From assembly GCA_008508345.1 (NCBI GenBank), contig QNGE01000423.1, forward strand, positions 123,485 to 187,484: a stretch of DNA of 64,000 bases. The letters are read 5' to 3'. Positions 1 to 12,700 of the stretch are shown one piece after another (positions within the stretch are counted from its first letter, which is position 1; the number at the start of each line of letters is the position of its first letter). The position numbers and the translations under genes are program-made. This DNA comes from Paragonimus westermani. Lineage: Eukaryota; Platyhelminthes; Trematoda; Plagiorchiida; Troglotrematidae. The notes beneath the pieces were generated by a model. That model saw only the letters and a list, made by a program, of their open reading frames with translations, was not told the DNA's origin and searched no databases.

Positions 1-390
1 TTTTTACTATCACCTGCTTTACCTGAAGAAGGGATCTCAAACTTGGACAATTATCCGGATGAGACCGAATGGAAAAAATTCGGATGTACTTGAACTAGCG
101 ACACAAACAGCGAAGCTAAACGCGACAAACGTTCCACAAGCAGAGCTACGACGTCACACCAGGGACTCGAAAACTTCACAGTCGGACTCAGCTACACATC
201 CTTCTTACTGTCTCATATGGGACCCACCAAAGAATTCAGGGGATCAACTTCCACGGAAGGATTCCTCGAACAGTTCACTTTGGAATCCGCCAACGTCACT
301 GTTGAACATATAAAAAATACTGTTCATACTATTGCGAATAGGTCAAACAGTATATTTTCATACGGTACTTCCGATTGCTTGACATGTTAA
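1..390 (+). CDS. Two overlapping open stretches at the left edge, unrecognised
   Basis: A pyrimidine-rich tract and a possible acceptor (ctgaag, 22-27) open the window. Two frames then run in parallel. Frame 2 is open from the left edge to a stop at 311-313. Frame 1 is open apart from a single TGA at 91-93 and stops with TAA at 388-390. Both have coding-like composition, and frame 1 has the longer continuous stretch after the TGA. I recognise no domain in either. It could be the terminal exon of a gene lying to the left, a decayed gene, or chance within the intron upstream of the kinase exon at 6333. Which frame is real cannot be settled here. Confidence 0.25.
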
Positions 391-765
391 TTGAACATGA
401 AGAAACCTTTTGTGAAAAATGGAAGTAGTGAAACAAAAGAGAACCATTTAGTTATCAGTAACATTTCAAGGATTCTGATTGGTTTAGGTTGTACATCACC
501 CACGCTTAGCTACAGCCTTGACGCTCAGATATATCTTTCGGTTGGCCCACTTTGAAATGATCTACCAGATTGAAGTTTCCCTCTTACCAGTAGTGCACAT
601 CTGCAGTCCAATGCAGATCTTCAAACTTCTATATATGATTTAGTCTGTGCTCACTTGTTTCATTGACTACTGATAAGTCCTGGTCATGGGGTCATCGATT
701 TTATTGGACGGAGCGATTTTCTCTATTCTTCATTCGAAACGGTTGGGCAGGCTGAACACTATTCA
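391..765. other. No recognised feature
   Basis: A+T-rich sequence with stops in all frames. I see no gene, RNA or clear repeat. Confidence 0.5.
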
Positions 766-995
766 TCCGAAGTTGTGGTTGGGCGTTTGGGTATGATCAG
801 TCGATAGCGACTCTTGTCAGGTTGCTAGTGTTACGGTAAACACCTTGGTCAAGCAAACTTGAGGGCCGTTGTGTAACTCCAAGTCCAGACGAGGATATAC
901 ACTAATGTTTGGCTCTCACGATAGCGAAACTCGAGTCAGGTGTTTCATTTCAAAGTGGGCTGGCCAAAATGTTAGGGCTGCTGCCAAGCGTCGGT
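766..995 (+). mobile_element. Decayed copy of the ribozyme SINE
   Basis: This stretch aligns by eye with the better-kept SINE copy at 33570-33850. The start (gtggttgggcgttt...gatca) matches the 5' region after its GAGAGTGG block. The end matches the hammerhead 3' half: gatatacacta, then atagcgaaactcgagtc, then caaagtgggctggc. The tRNA-like B box and the CTGANGA strand are too diverged to recognise. The 14-nt block GCGAAACTCGAGTC is intact although its surroundings are not. Confidence 0.55.
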
Positions 996-3900
996 GAAGT
1001 TCAGTCTGAAACTATCAGTTCCCCCTTCTCACTGTCTGTTGAAACAACGTTCACGTTGCTCAATTTATGGCACCACTTGCTCTTACGAAGTTAGAGTTGG
1101 GATTAATGTGGACAACAGAATATCCATAGAAATGAGTAGTGAGTTAAGGTACTTATTGAATCTTCCTAATAAATGGGTATTCTCGTAGATTTTCCGGTCA
1201 ATCGGTGGTTACCTACTAAACACAAGCCATTTTCCCGTTGCAAAGTCACTGTTCACTGTCACTAGATATATTAGTCAATAATGTTTTTGAATAAAACTTA
1301 GAATGCTAATACTTGATCCTAATTCTGCAACCAACATGTACGCGCCGTATTTGGATTACAGCTTTTTCTCACTTCGTTAGTGTGGACTAGCCCTTTAGAA
1401 AACCGCCTTAAGGCTGGAATTAGGCGTAACCACTGTTCCAAAATTCAATAGGATTTAAAACACATTTTGACGTTAGTCGTGTAGTGATATAAAAGTCTAT
1501 TCACGGGTTTCCAACAGGAGCTTGAATCGATCAAAATTGAAAAACAAGCGGTACGGTTCTAAAATTAATACCCGCATGGGGCTAAATTTTTTTAGCTGAA
1601 TGAGACAAACGTTTAAACAACAGCCCGCATAGAATCATTTTTACTTAAGAAATCAAACTAATATTAATCCGGGCTTTTTATGTTTCACACCTACTCACGA
1701 ATTTCCATTTTTACGTTGCCCTAAGTGCGGAAGTCTCAACAAAATCATACGTTGATCTCGTGGCTGTTACCTTGAATGAATTGCCATATTTGCAATTGAT
1801 GACTTGGGAATGTATTCTCTCGACTAGACGGGGCCAGCCATTATCATGATCCAGTTACAGACGTAATAACGACCTTGTGGTTTTTTTCACCTTATACACC
1901 ATTTAGTATTTGGTTAGAAGAGAAGAAGCTTATCTGAACCACATAACAGCATGACAAAAATACTCTGCCAGGTCAACTGCAGGCAGACCATTCTTTTCAA
2001 ACTACAGTTGTTTTCTACACATTATATAAATGGAGTGAGAGTTGGGAAAGACCTGAAGCCTTATATCTAGAAATGTACATGAATGTACGCTTAAATCATT
2101 GACTTACACTGTTGCCGGTAGTATTCAGTGGTCGCTGTTACTCACGTTTGCCCACAACTGCAGGCATCTAAAAGTTGTCCAATCTGTTAGTGTATGGGCC
2201 CAAAGGAAGTTCTTTGGATCTAGTTTGATTCAGAATCATTTACCTAACGAATGTTCGCTCGGAAAAACTGCTTAGAATAGAAGACGGTTTTTATTGTTAT
2301 TCACTTTGTGAGTGTAGACTGATCGGATTTTAGAAATAAGATCAACTTATCTACTGTTTATGATGGTATGATTGTTTAAAAAATTATTTACAAACCGAAA
2401 CAGTCAAATAAGCTAGTCACTTGTTGTGAGTTCATGGCCGCATTGTTTTCAACAGTCAAATTTTCCCTCTACTGAATGCCTCTCGGTCCACTTATTTTTT
2501 TAATTAATAGTTTTTATTACTGGTATAAACGAGGGTTTATTCCATCTGTGTCTGCTCAAGACAATAAATGGGACTGGACAAAATGTGGTTCTTGCTTTCT
2601 CAAACGAATCAATACTTCTGTTTTTATTGAATACAAATGTTCTGGAGTGTTCTGTCAGTTATTCCAAAATCTGCGAATGCCAAAGGAACTTCAAAAAAAT
2701 TCAACGTATAAAAATACAAACTTTTATATTACTAAAACAGCAAACAGGATAAAGGATACAAGGCCAAACTATAAGGTTTACGAGACTCTAGTGAGTAATT
2801 TGGCGTGCCTTAACTCTGCATGTCTATTCGGATGAATCCAGTGATCAGTGACTGATATTTCTGGTGATATAGGAGACCGAAATTTTGCGTAACTTTGAGA
2901 CGAAAGAAGTAGGCTATTTAGTTATATTCTGAACCCATTTTCGGGGGGTGTTACTTAATCCTACTGTTCAAACACCCATCACTTTTGCCGATATAAATTT
3001 TGCTGAGGTTACACACACATCGACGGATACGGTACGATTTGGCCCCAATATGTTACCGTTTCTTGATTACAGATAGACTTGAGGGTTTGACTGGGAACTA
3101 CGATTCTAGCTACATTCCAAGCTGGCTGTAGAGCGACAAGACGTTTCGTGGTTCAAAGCGAATAACCGTCAAATTTGTATGGTAGTTTAACGTACACTTT
3201 GACTGTAGTTGTAGTTGATAAACCTCCACGCTTTTCACTTATACTGCAAATTTCGTTAGTCAAACGTTCCACAGTACAAGTGGGTCCATCGCAGGTTAAC
3301 AATGTTTACACTAACGTTCGCCTGTTCCTCATCAGTATGAAGTGTGTACAATGAATGTGCACGCCAGTCCAGGTTGGCTTCTGATACAAAGACCTTCTTG
3401 TTGATCAGTTAGTCCTGTGACTGTTGAGGACGTCTAGAAAATTTGCACACCTGTTCTTTTGTGGACTGTTATGTATATTCCTAGTTAATGTTGGTTGATA
3501 CTGAAGAGGCAATACGTGTGCTAGCAAACTGCTTTGCCTGACCAATTTGCTGGTAGGTTTACGTACACAGACTTGCAAAGGGATCTTGTTTTTATAATCA
3601 AGAGTTTATATCATACGGCCGTTAAAGACGGACACTTCCTTTTCTGAAGAAAATGCAGATGATTTGATAAGGTTGGGATTTTAATGAGCGAAAGGTTAAT
3701 ATACCTTAGATGAGGAGCAGAATGGGATAATATCTATTGCATTATTATCCGTTTAATACCAAACTCCCCTCAACTGCCCACGAAAACTAAGCGCGAACTC
3801 TCTGAGAACGGTTACATCCACCAAAATTTCAACCAAGACTATTTCCGATTTGTTTCTGCAGAGAAATTCGCAATTCTAAAGGAGAAGACCCTAAAAGAAC

Positions 3901-5130
3901 AGTTTATTTTGTCAACATGTGGAATTTTCGCGCACAACCGACGTACAGTTCTGTATATGACAACAGTTTTTTCACTCAGGTCAAAATGACACTTTGTGCA
4001 ACCTACAGTTTTGGCCTTATCCTTAAGTGTAGATTGCTTGCTGAGATGCACTGATTCAGTTGAGTTTCGTGGGCTGTGCGAAAGCCCATCTGTCAAAATA
4101 GACCCGGAAGTATTTGTCTTGGGACAAACTACCTCCTCGCGTACTCCATTCTCAACACGCTAATGTTCCCCCGTTTTATACAATGAAGCAGCTCGGTCAT
4201 TTGTCTTGTGCGCACGAACTGTCTTCCGTTCGTTGTGTGCCCACTGGCTGAAACTTTCCTTTTACCTAGGAAAAATTACATTTTGGACCGGAGCGGTATA
4301 CGCAACTTTGATTCTGACATGGAAGTGTTGTGCTTGTCCATTTTTGTTGCGTTCTTGGTGGCCTGCTTGAAGAAACTCCTCCCTCCAACATCAAAGTGAA
4401 TCACAAGGTCCTAAGTAAGGCCGTCATCTGCCTGAATAGTAACAGTGAAATAGCATATGGCACCCGCTTCTTCTATGCGCGAAATGCTCTAATCTTTTGA
4501 TTTTTGGGTGATCAAGTTTAAGCTGGTCTGGGAAAGGACCACTACGAGGAATAACTACACTTGAATACAGTATTTGCAAGACATAAACAAAAAGGGTTGT
4601 AAGGAATCAAGAGGGTATTACAGGCAACCATTAGAATGTGGACGAACATTATTTCTTGTCTACCATACTTTACTTTTCATTGACCGAAAACGATTAATCA
4701 CCTGTGATTTGCTTGAAAATTGAAAAAAATTACTATGATCGTGGGAAGTGGTTTACGAACATTTGGACACGATTGTCACTAGATTTAGCGTGCAAAATGA
4801 ATTTCAGTACTTCAGGTAAACAAATCACACACCATTTTGCAAACTGACGGACCACGGTATTGTGGTTTAGTGAGTAAGCATGCGCGCTACCTACCTGAAG
4901 TTTGTCCACCTGCGATGGACTTGATTCTGAAGATTTTACGGTGCAAACAGTACTCTAGAAAGTCCACCAGCCACATTGCTGACGGTTAACAAGGGCATCA
5001 CCTTAGCAAATTATTCTGCTTCGCGAAGATCACCTTTGAGCAAACAGGTCACAGTAACTGGTTTCACATTTTTTTGGACGTTTTCGATAAATATACAATC
5101 TGACCAAAAGTTGGACTGGTAGAAACTTAC
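996..5130. other. Mostly featureless; one weak open stretch
   Basis: No gene could be supported. An open frame at 2476-2835 (+) runs up to a good-looking donor (GTGAGT after ACTCTA, near 2790), but it has no recognisable domain and a poor acceptor. It lies in what is probably an intron of the kinase gene, so I do not call it an exon. Confidence 0.45.
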
Positions 5131-5211
5131 CACAGATGACAAGAACAACCCACCTGCAACCAAGCCGAAAGCTATGTTGCCATTTGTAAACCTATAATTT
5201 GCTGAACTCAT
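5131..5211 (-). CDS. Possible first exon of a small membrane protein
   Basis: On the - strand an ATG at 5209-5211 opens a 27-codon reading frame that ends in phase 0 at a consensus donor (TCTGTG then GTAAGT). The peptide begins MSSANYRF and contains a hydrophobic glycine-rich run (residues about 13-27, FGLVAGGLFLSS), like the start of a membrane segment. I do not recognise the family. I found no following exon on this strand that clearly continues it, so it could be a chance ORF beside a chance GTAAGT. Confidence 0.25.
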
Positions 5212-6332
5212 TGAGAAGATTTACTGACAAACCACCTATTGACTCAAACGGGATAGAGATAACATTGCTACATCTGTAGATCTGAAGGTGCATCTGCCAA
5301 ATATTCCGACTCAATAAATAGGTCGGTTATAAAACAAATATGCATCAATCAATTGAAGCTATGCTTCATGGACCAGCAGGCATTTGCCCTGGCCGAATAC
5401 ACAGCAGAGGTAAATGTATCGTTTTGCCCCATAAACACATACAACTGTCTCAAAATTTTCAAGCCAGTTCAGGCTTTCCTACCAAACACCTTAAGACCTT
5501 ACTGTGCACCCGTACAGAAGTAGCAGTTTGTGTGTATGTGGTTTAGTTATCCTGGCCGATTTGAAGTGAGTTTTAGAAAGTCGCTTTTGTTCTTCCTGTG
5601 CCCATCAGTTAATCGTCTGTTCGTTTCAGAACGTTACATATTTGAGATTAAAAACCGCACAAAATGGATTTCTTTTGAGACATTTAAGTATGCCAGTGGG
5701 AAAACGGTTTTACAAAGAGATTAACAGTGAGATGAGAAACAGACGATATGAAACATCGACCGGTGAACGTGAATAATGCCAAAGACTTCTTGTACGTGTG
5801 CCTACTTTTGTAATAAGATACGCGATATTCTTGGTCTCAAGTTGTCACGTAAAGCAATGAAATCTTTACTTTTAAAATCATCGGTCTGACAACAAATTCA
5901 TCTACAGTTGACTTCTAACGAACGATTGATGTTTAGGATCCACTCGAACAAGGTAATTTAACGGTATATTCAACTACAGTACCGACCATAAGAACGCGAT
6001 CTCCTGTTATGTCAACCTGTCAGTTTTTGGACAACTCTGACAGCTGTACATAAACGTGCCTTTATGCGATCTTACGGGTTTATTCAGAACTTCACATATC
6101 CGCTCTTGTTCACTGAAAAGTGCTATATACCACTGAGTAACTAACCGTTTAGGTTTCATTTTATAACGTGGCCTATTGCAGCTTTTGATCACGAAAGTGA
6201 CGGGACGTAAAAGTACTTGCCATCTCGAAGTTTCGTAATAAGTGTTTCGGTTTGAAGACAATGAACTTTGTGTTGCCGTTTGACAACATATTCAATTAAT
6301 TCTTTGCTGTCGTGAATTTCATCCAATTGTAG
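5212..6332. other. No supported gene; likely intron or intergenic
   Basis: There is a strong acceptor-like tract ending tcgtttcag at about 5629, but what follows is not a recognisable exon. No repeats are obvious. Confidence 0.4.
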
Positions 6333-6450
6333 GCTTGTGTTCACATGAATCCTGCGGAACGATGGACCTGTGCACAATTACTGAAACATCCCTATTTCAA
6401 CTCATGCGGTTCCGCTGATCAATTGAACAAAGTATCATGCAAAATTCAAG
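6333..6450 (+). CDS. Protein kinase exon, CDKL-like (end of kinase domain)
   Basis: Seen: a good acceptor (catccaattgtag), 39 codons plus one base, then the donor GTACGT. The peptide contains HMNPAERWTCAQLLKHPYF. This fits the last helix of the protein kinase C-lobe (subdomain XI: an acidic/Asn-Pro turn, invariant Arg, then LL-HPYF). The Cys before the turn and the 'TC-QLL-HPYF' spacing are typical of the cyclin-dependent-kinase-like (CDKL) branch of the CMGC kinases. These are Ser/Thr kinases; several act at cilia, but that role cannot be read from this exon. The catalytic lobe exons (glycine loop, HRD, DFG) were not found in the window and are presumably to the left. The exon ends in phase 1, which fits the exon starting at 9217. 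Confidence 0.72.
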
Positions 6451-9216
6451 GTACGTTTTAATGAGTTTTGTAGGTCCAGTAAATGTGGCCAGATGATTTG
6501 ACTGAATCGAATTTCTGGAGTATACATTCGGAAACGTGAAAGGCAGTGTCACGAACAACTGTTTTCTATCGTACTTCATTCGATCACTACAACTGTTAAG
6601 ATTAATAATCCATGTATGTTTACTGTTAACTGAAGTAACAAAGTTAAATACAATAAAGTAAAATTCGCTTAAATAACAGTTCAGTTGGCCGCAAGCATGT
6701 GTCAAGGGGCTTCACTGTACGGCAACAAACTACCATGGAACTGTTTGAAATCCATACACACTATATAAACCAGTTGGTTTTGCTGGCAACACATTCCATT
6801 GACAAGGATAGTCCAATCAGAACTGTCACATCAGTGCAATTTCAAAAGTGCAGTGTAGATGGATCACTCAAAAGTGTGCTCGTTGTTTCCGATGGGTTGT
6901 ACGTGTGTAGCTGAGCTAGTTAGAGTTAATTTGATGGAACAGTGTAAAAAATGATATGGGCTATCGCACTGTTAATTCATTCACTATATATGTGAGATCA
7001 CTTGTGCATTCATTCATAAAAACCTTTGTGAGCAATCGATAGTTCGTTTTATTGGTAATGTTTCACTACTGACACAGAAGCATCCTCAAAACAGTCGAAC
7101 CGGTCATTTACTTCTAGCCTGTCATAAATACCACGAAATTTATAACTGGTTCATCTGGCCTAAGGACACGTCCGTGTCAACAGTGAAAACGTTGCAGCTG
7201 AAAAATGATGACCGCTTACTCACATGCGGTTTTGGAATCATTCAGTGAAAGTTTCTACCAATTAGATATTCTTTGAAGTATGTTCCGAAACACCCAGTAG
7301 TACAAGTTACACATTCTGCTATGCAGCCGAGATGAACGCAAACAAATGAATATGATTTGGATGTGGACGAATATTTAGGTACAAAGAGCCCTTGTCGGCT
7401 AGCTGACTTTAAAAGCCGAGCTGAGGTGAAACAGTTTTGACATCCACTAACAAACGTTAGCTTTTTTAACGGAATATTCGTGAACGACGGTTTATTATCG
7501 ACCGTGATTTGGTGGTCATCGTTTGCTGTGGAGAACTTTGGGTGTTCAGCTATTTCCCTGGGTTATAAGCGTATTATTGCGATTACATAGGGAAAGCCTC
7601 CAAGTCCGTTTCACTGAATCAATACGTGTGCAAGTCCTAGAGGGAACAGCATTGAGTTATCTTTGAACAGAAGAACTACCACAGTTGACTTTCGCAGTTG
7701 AAAAAAGTATGGTAAGCTTTAATTTTCTGCTTACTCGCTCAATAAGTGCGGAATACTCCTTGATTCGCCTCCACAATAAGGCGTTTACACGTCAAACTGC
7801 ATTCACATTTGTTGATGACATTCAGGTTTCTATATAACAGTAGCCAACCTCCAACAGAAAGCGTCATTTCGGTAGAGTTTAGCGTCTAGCAGAATTCGCT
7901 AGTGGTCTACAGTTTGTGACGACCAGAATTTGAATACTGAACAACGTTTTACTATGATAACCTCTCGAAAAACTGAATCATTCGTATTAAGAGGTAAATT
8001 GTCGTGTACCTAGCTGTAACAAGTCAAAACTTTTCGAACGCTTACCGTTTACTATCCACCCTGGTTGTATAAGTCGGCTGGTGGCATAAATATATTATGA
8101 GGCCATTCCTATCTTTTACTAGGTTGTGTTTGACGGAAATTTAACAGTTGAACTTCTTTACAATCAAGAAGTTTGTAACACCACTCAGAAGTAGTAGATA
8201 TTGACGGCGGATGGTTGGTTTTAGTTGAGGCTCCATTTTTGCAAAAGGCTGTGAGTCATACTTGACTGGTATACAAGTAACGGCTGCTACTATCCTATAC
8301 AATCTGAGCAGTTGTTGGTGACAAAACACAGACCGTTTCTTATTGAGGTGAAAGAGTAGGTTATACACATATACTTACAATGGATAGTACCCGTTAGAAA
8401 AAATAGCCTCCCAGATAAACTAGTTTTATTGGTCAGTTATTAGTGTTGAAAAATTTTGTAAACCCGGTTTCATACAAATCTGGTTAATATGCTTCTGAAG
8501 AACATGAAGCTAATTTACCCGTGGTTGTGAGAAAGTAGAGAAGAGATGACAATTTGATTGTCCAGAAATTGATACTTTGACGCTTTCATAAAAACGACGT
8601 TGGAAAAACAAATAAACACTTCTGTTAAATAAATACAGCACTTCGCTTGCATTGTGGTTTGTCTACAACGAAATTATTTAATCAGTCAGAAGAAACTAGG
8701 TTAGGAAGTTAATCGGAAGCGTCCAAATGTTTTGGGTAACATGTGGTAAAACAATGATCTCTACATACAACAAGAAATGCAGAAGATATGGCTAGACATT
8801 TCGTGTTTTCCACAAAGAAGTTAGCCGATATGAGTGCGAAAGAATACATACACATAAACAAACAAACCGTGTGAACAAATGCCACGGGGTTGACGGGGGT
8901 TTCAGTCAGTCGGTGCAAAAAAACGGATGCTCAATGTTGATGACTATTTAGGGATTATGTTGAGACCATCCCAACCTAAAGTCTGTATGCAATAAGAAGA
9001 GGCTCATGGTCCAATCAGAAAAACGTCCCTCAGAAAACGTACCCTCATGGGCTCACAAATATCATGATTGCGAAGTAAATGTCGAAAGAAAGCTCATCAT
9101 ATAAGTTTGTATAAATCTGCTAACAAAACATAATTTAATGAAAAATGATTTTGCACGCGTTTCCTTGTAACATCGTCCGCACTTTGTATCTTTCGTAAAA
9201 TTGCCACGAAATGCAG
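6451..9216 (+). other. Intron of the kinase gene (inferred)
   Basis: About 2.8 kb between the donor after 6450 and the acceptor aaatgcag before 9217. I see no other gene or recognisable repeat; the open frames here are short and without domains. Confidence 0.5.
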
Positions 9217-9379
9217 GTCGCGATCTGAAATGGAGAGAGAGTAGAAGGAGTTGGCTAGCCAAGAAAGCCAACAATATTCTGTCACAAAGTAGATTTTCGA
9301 CTATTACGAAGAGTGAAATAATGGGCAGGTCACATTGCAAGCTTCAAGACACGGTAACTTATACGTACTCGGTAACTTG
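9217..9379 (+). CDS. Kinase C-terminal tail exon (probable)
   Basis: The exon opens after aaatgcag. With the single G left by the previous exon it reads G-R-D-L-K-W-R-E-S-R-R, so the phase is right. The peptide is basic and polar (RESRRSWLAKKANNIL), as expected just after the catalytic core of a CDKL kinase. The 3' end is uncertain. The best donor is GTAAGT after 9379 (phase 2), but earlier GTAACT donors after 9353 or 9371 (phase 0) join the next candidate exon more easily. The acceptor has a weak pyrimidine tract. Confidence 0.45.
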
Positions 9380-9454
9380 GTAAGTGCGCTGCTTATCCCG
9401 AGGCCACAGTTGAACGTATTTATTTTTTGCTGCCCTCACTGAAATTAAACAAAA

Positions 9455-9787
9455 ATGTCATCAAGAGTTGAGCATATGCACCAGGAAGACTTCTCTGAGT
9501 GTGCAACGATTTTGAGACCATTTCCGTTTTTGACGGTCGAATTTCCAGATATTGGGAATGCTTTGTTCACAGACTCGTCGACATCGGGCGGGCAGACTAT
9601 GCAGAACAGAAAAACAGAGCGCCATACGCCAGAAAATCAAAATCTCAAATGTTCGGAGGTTCATCTGGCCGCCCAAAAACAAATAACTTCGGTTGCTTAT
9701 CCATTCAAAACCACACTGCATCCCCGAATGCGATTAGGACTGTTCAATTCAAAAAACACCATGATGTGGGATCCAATCTTGAAACGA
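9455..9787 (+). CDS. Kinase tail exon, or start of a separate small ORF
   Basis: The frame is open from an ATG at 9455 (stop TAA at 9446-9448 just upstream) for exactly 111 codons to a strong donor, AACGA then GTAAGT, in phase 0. The peptide is Ser/Thr/Pro-rich with no domain. Read as part of the kinase gene it would start at an internal acceptor such as the CAG at 9482-9484 (phase 0), and it joins in phase with the terminal exon at 18507. Read alone, the ATG could begin a short protein using the strong acceptor before 9979, which ends after 15 more codons at TAG 10021-10023. A second frame (9499-9924) is also open over the same bases. Confidence 0.42.
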
Positions 9788-12700
9788 GTAAGTTGGCGAC
9801 TAAGCGAGCCAGTACAATAATTTCGACGAGACAGATTTTCATAACTAACTCACATCTGCAAAGAAACTACCATATATCTTTGTGTCTGTCAAATTTTGGA
9901 AGCCAAAACGTCCAAATTAGCTAGATTAGTGTTTTGTGTTCCACTGTGTAATTTGTGTTTATTCATCTATCTTTCCAGCGATTATTTTACCACTCACAGT
10001 CACTCTCCTCACTTTGGCTATAGAGTCTAACCACAGCTCACCTCTTGTTCGGATGTTCCATACAGTGCAATCGTCCCACATCCCCATCCTTCGTTTATGT
10101 AACACTTATGCCAACTTGGGTTCGTAAAGTTTGATCGAATGCGAAAATGTTCTGAGGTTAGAAATTAGTCATGCCACGCGATTTTACTCAATACAGCCAA
10201 TGGTTTATAATTCTGAGCTATAAAATAGGCCATTTCCTCGCATTTCCTCAATATACCTAGGAATGCTGATGAGTTGGTCTTGCTTGTGAAATATAATTAC
10301 TAACGGGAACCTTTCAATGATTGCTTCCTTCCTTCCTGTAGCTATCAAATCTCTGTTTTAAATTGCGTGTTTTGTACAGTTAACCGCGAGTTCGAATGAC
10401 AAATTGGTTCGATCGCTTTACTTGACTGATATTTTCAGAAACGTCAGCAAACTACCTATTCACATCTGACGTAAATTCCCGGACACTTTTTACAACCAAT
10501 CTCTCTACAAATCTTACAAGGCATTTTGTGGAATTGGTTTTTAACCTCCCACTTTTAAATATTTGTTGTCAAGTGGTACTAGACATTTCGCCAGATTCGC
10601 AAACCACCTGTGGAGTTGAAGTGAAATTCACCGTAGAAAATTACTTGGCTATATTATTTGGTCATGTCACAAACTAAAATATTGAATGGCAAAAACGGAC
10701 ATTCATAATCTGGTCTCTCAATCTAAATCGTTGTGAACGAAACGTCCACATATTTAACGAGGTCTAGTGGAAGCATCTAGCTGCATACACTCGGCCATGC
10801 TGTCTGCCTGTTACGCACTACTTGGCTCGATCTCCACATAAACTCAGATCCAATTTTGACCTAACAACAAAACTGGGTAAAAAGAATGGTTCCGCTGCTT
10901 TATTTTTTAAAACATCTGAACTCTGTTCTACTTGATTCTGTCGCCGTACATCATTGGTAAATTTCAAATTAAATTAATTCTCACCTTTGGAAAGACAACT
11001 ATGCAAAATCATGCTATCTACTTACAGTCACTTACAAATATGAATCGTTACAAGATATGACCAGACTAGTAACACGCTCATCAATGCAAAGTGTTCGTCT
11101 TCGCAGAAAAAGATAATTACATTCCCAGAGGAATTTCACTATTACTTATAAGCACACAATTAAAAAGTATCGAATAGCCTGTCCAAACCAGTTTATTTCA
11201 GTTGAAGTATCAGCACAGATATTTCGAAAGTCAACTTATGTTTTCCTGTCATCTAGATCAAGCATTTCGTGCCATCTATATGTGTAGCGCAGTTTACATT
11301 CATTTTAGAAAGACCGCGTATTGCGCAACAGTACAATAATATGCCAGGCAGAGAAAGACATGATATCAGCCCAGTCAATGGTGTATTTCTTAGAAATACC
11401 ATAGCAGTGAGTAACAATTGAGAATGTTCCAACTGTGTATCAGTATTTCTACGTATACGCATCCTTTCTGTCATGATGCTATATTCATCAAGTGGAATTT
11501 ACAAAATGACAGTCGTATACAACGTGTAGAATATTGTTGGATGTACGAAAGAATTTTGCAACTGAATCACTTTGGATACTGTGATCTTAATATGTAGGTG
11601 TTAACTGCAAAACCCAATTTTCCAAGCTAAGGTTTGGCTGGATCAGTAAACAAGCTCCAGGCCAGTACCATCCAAGTCATTGGAAGACACTTTCTATCTC
11701 TGAATTATAGCGTGGTACAACGAATTGAAACACAATTCGATCGACTCATTTTATGATAGTTCTCATTAACTGCTGACACTGAACGGTCAGTTTTACATCC
11801 CTTCTGTTTCTGGAATTTTTTATGGCAAACTAATGCACGATTAGCTCGTCATCTTTACCAGAAAATTTTGAAAAATCAGTTTGATGCCTACGAACGGCAA
11901 ATTCAAAATAATTAATCTTAGCTCGTTGTTTCACTGAAGACTTCCACATTCTCTGAGACATTTGTCACATTTTTAATTCATCTACAACAAAAATTTCATT
12001 GTACCCTTGCGTGTATTGCTTTTGTCTAAGTGGTATAATCGTTTTCTGATTATGCTCACATTTGATTTTTGGCCAGTTATGTGGTTGTCCGTCTGGCTGA
12101 AACGGAGAGGTTTTTTTTATCGGTAAAGCAAACACTCTCGTCATCTTACCTCGACATATTGCTGAAACGATTCTGTGAACTCGGTTACCTCGGATCAGAT
12201 GACAGACGCATCCTCAAGGTTATCCGTTGAGTTCTGTGCGTCCGTTCCACTTGTTCCCGAAAGTGGAATTGCATTAAGAAAGTTGAACAAGGAAGGTGCA
12301 TATACAGGCTTGCGAACGTTTTACAAAGACAACAGCCCACCGTCTCGAACCTAATCAGTGGGGAAGATTTTTTCGGTATCTTTGAGAGAGACCGGTCGTT
12401 TCACCTCACTAAGGTCGATAAAACCAACGTCACTGGGACCAATTGTCAAGAAATTTAGTAAAATAAAGTGTTGTGGCACTTAGTTACGGGACCTTATGAA
12501 TAAATTAATGGACGAAAGACAAACGCACTTATCAATAGAGTTAAATCTCAGAGAAGTGAGTGAATCCGGTGCACGAAAGAAAATACTTTACCGTCTAACT
12601 GGTTCCTTCTGAGTCACAGGAGTAACTGCCCTCCATGATTTCATGACCTTACAAAAGTGTATAAAGATGAAATTTGTTCACAATATCTGTTGTTGACTGT

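Noticed and set aside
2476..2835. 119-codon + frame ending near a GTGAGT donor
   Set aside because: Poor acceptor, no domain, A-rich composition, and position inside a probable kinase-gene intron.
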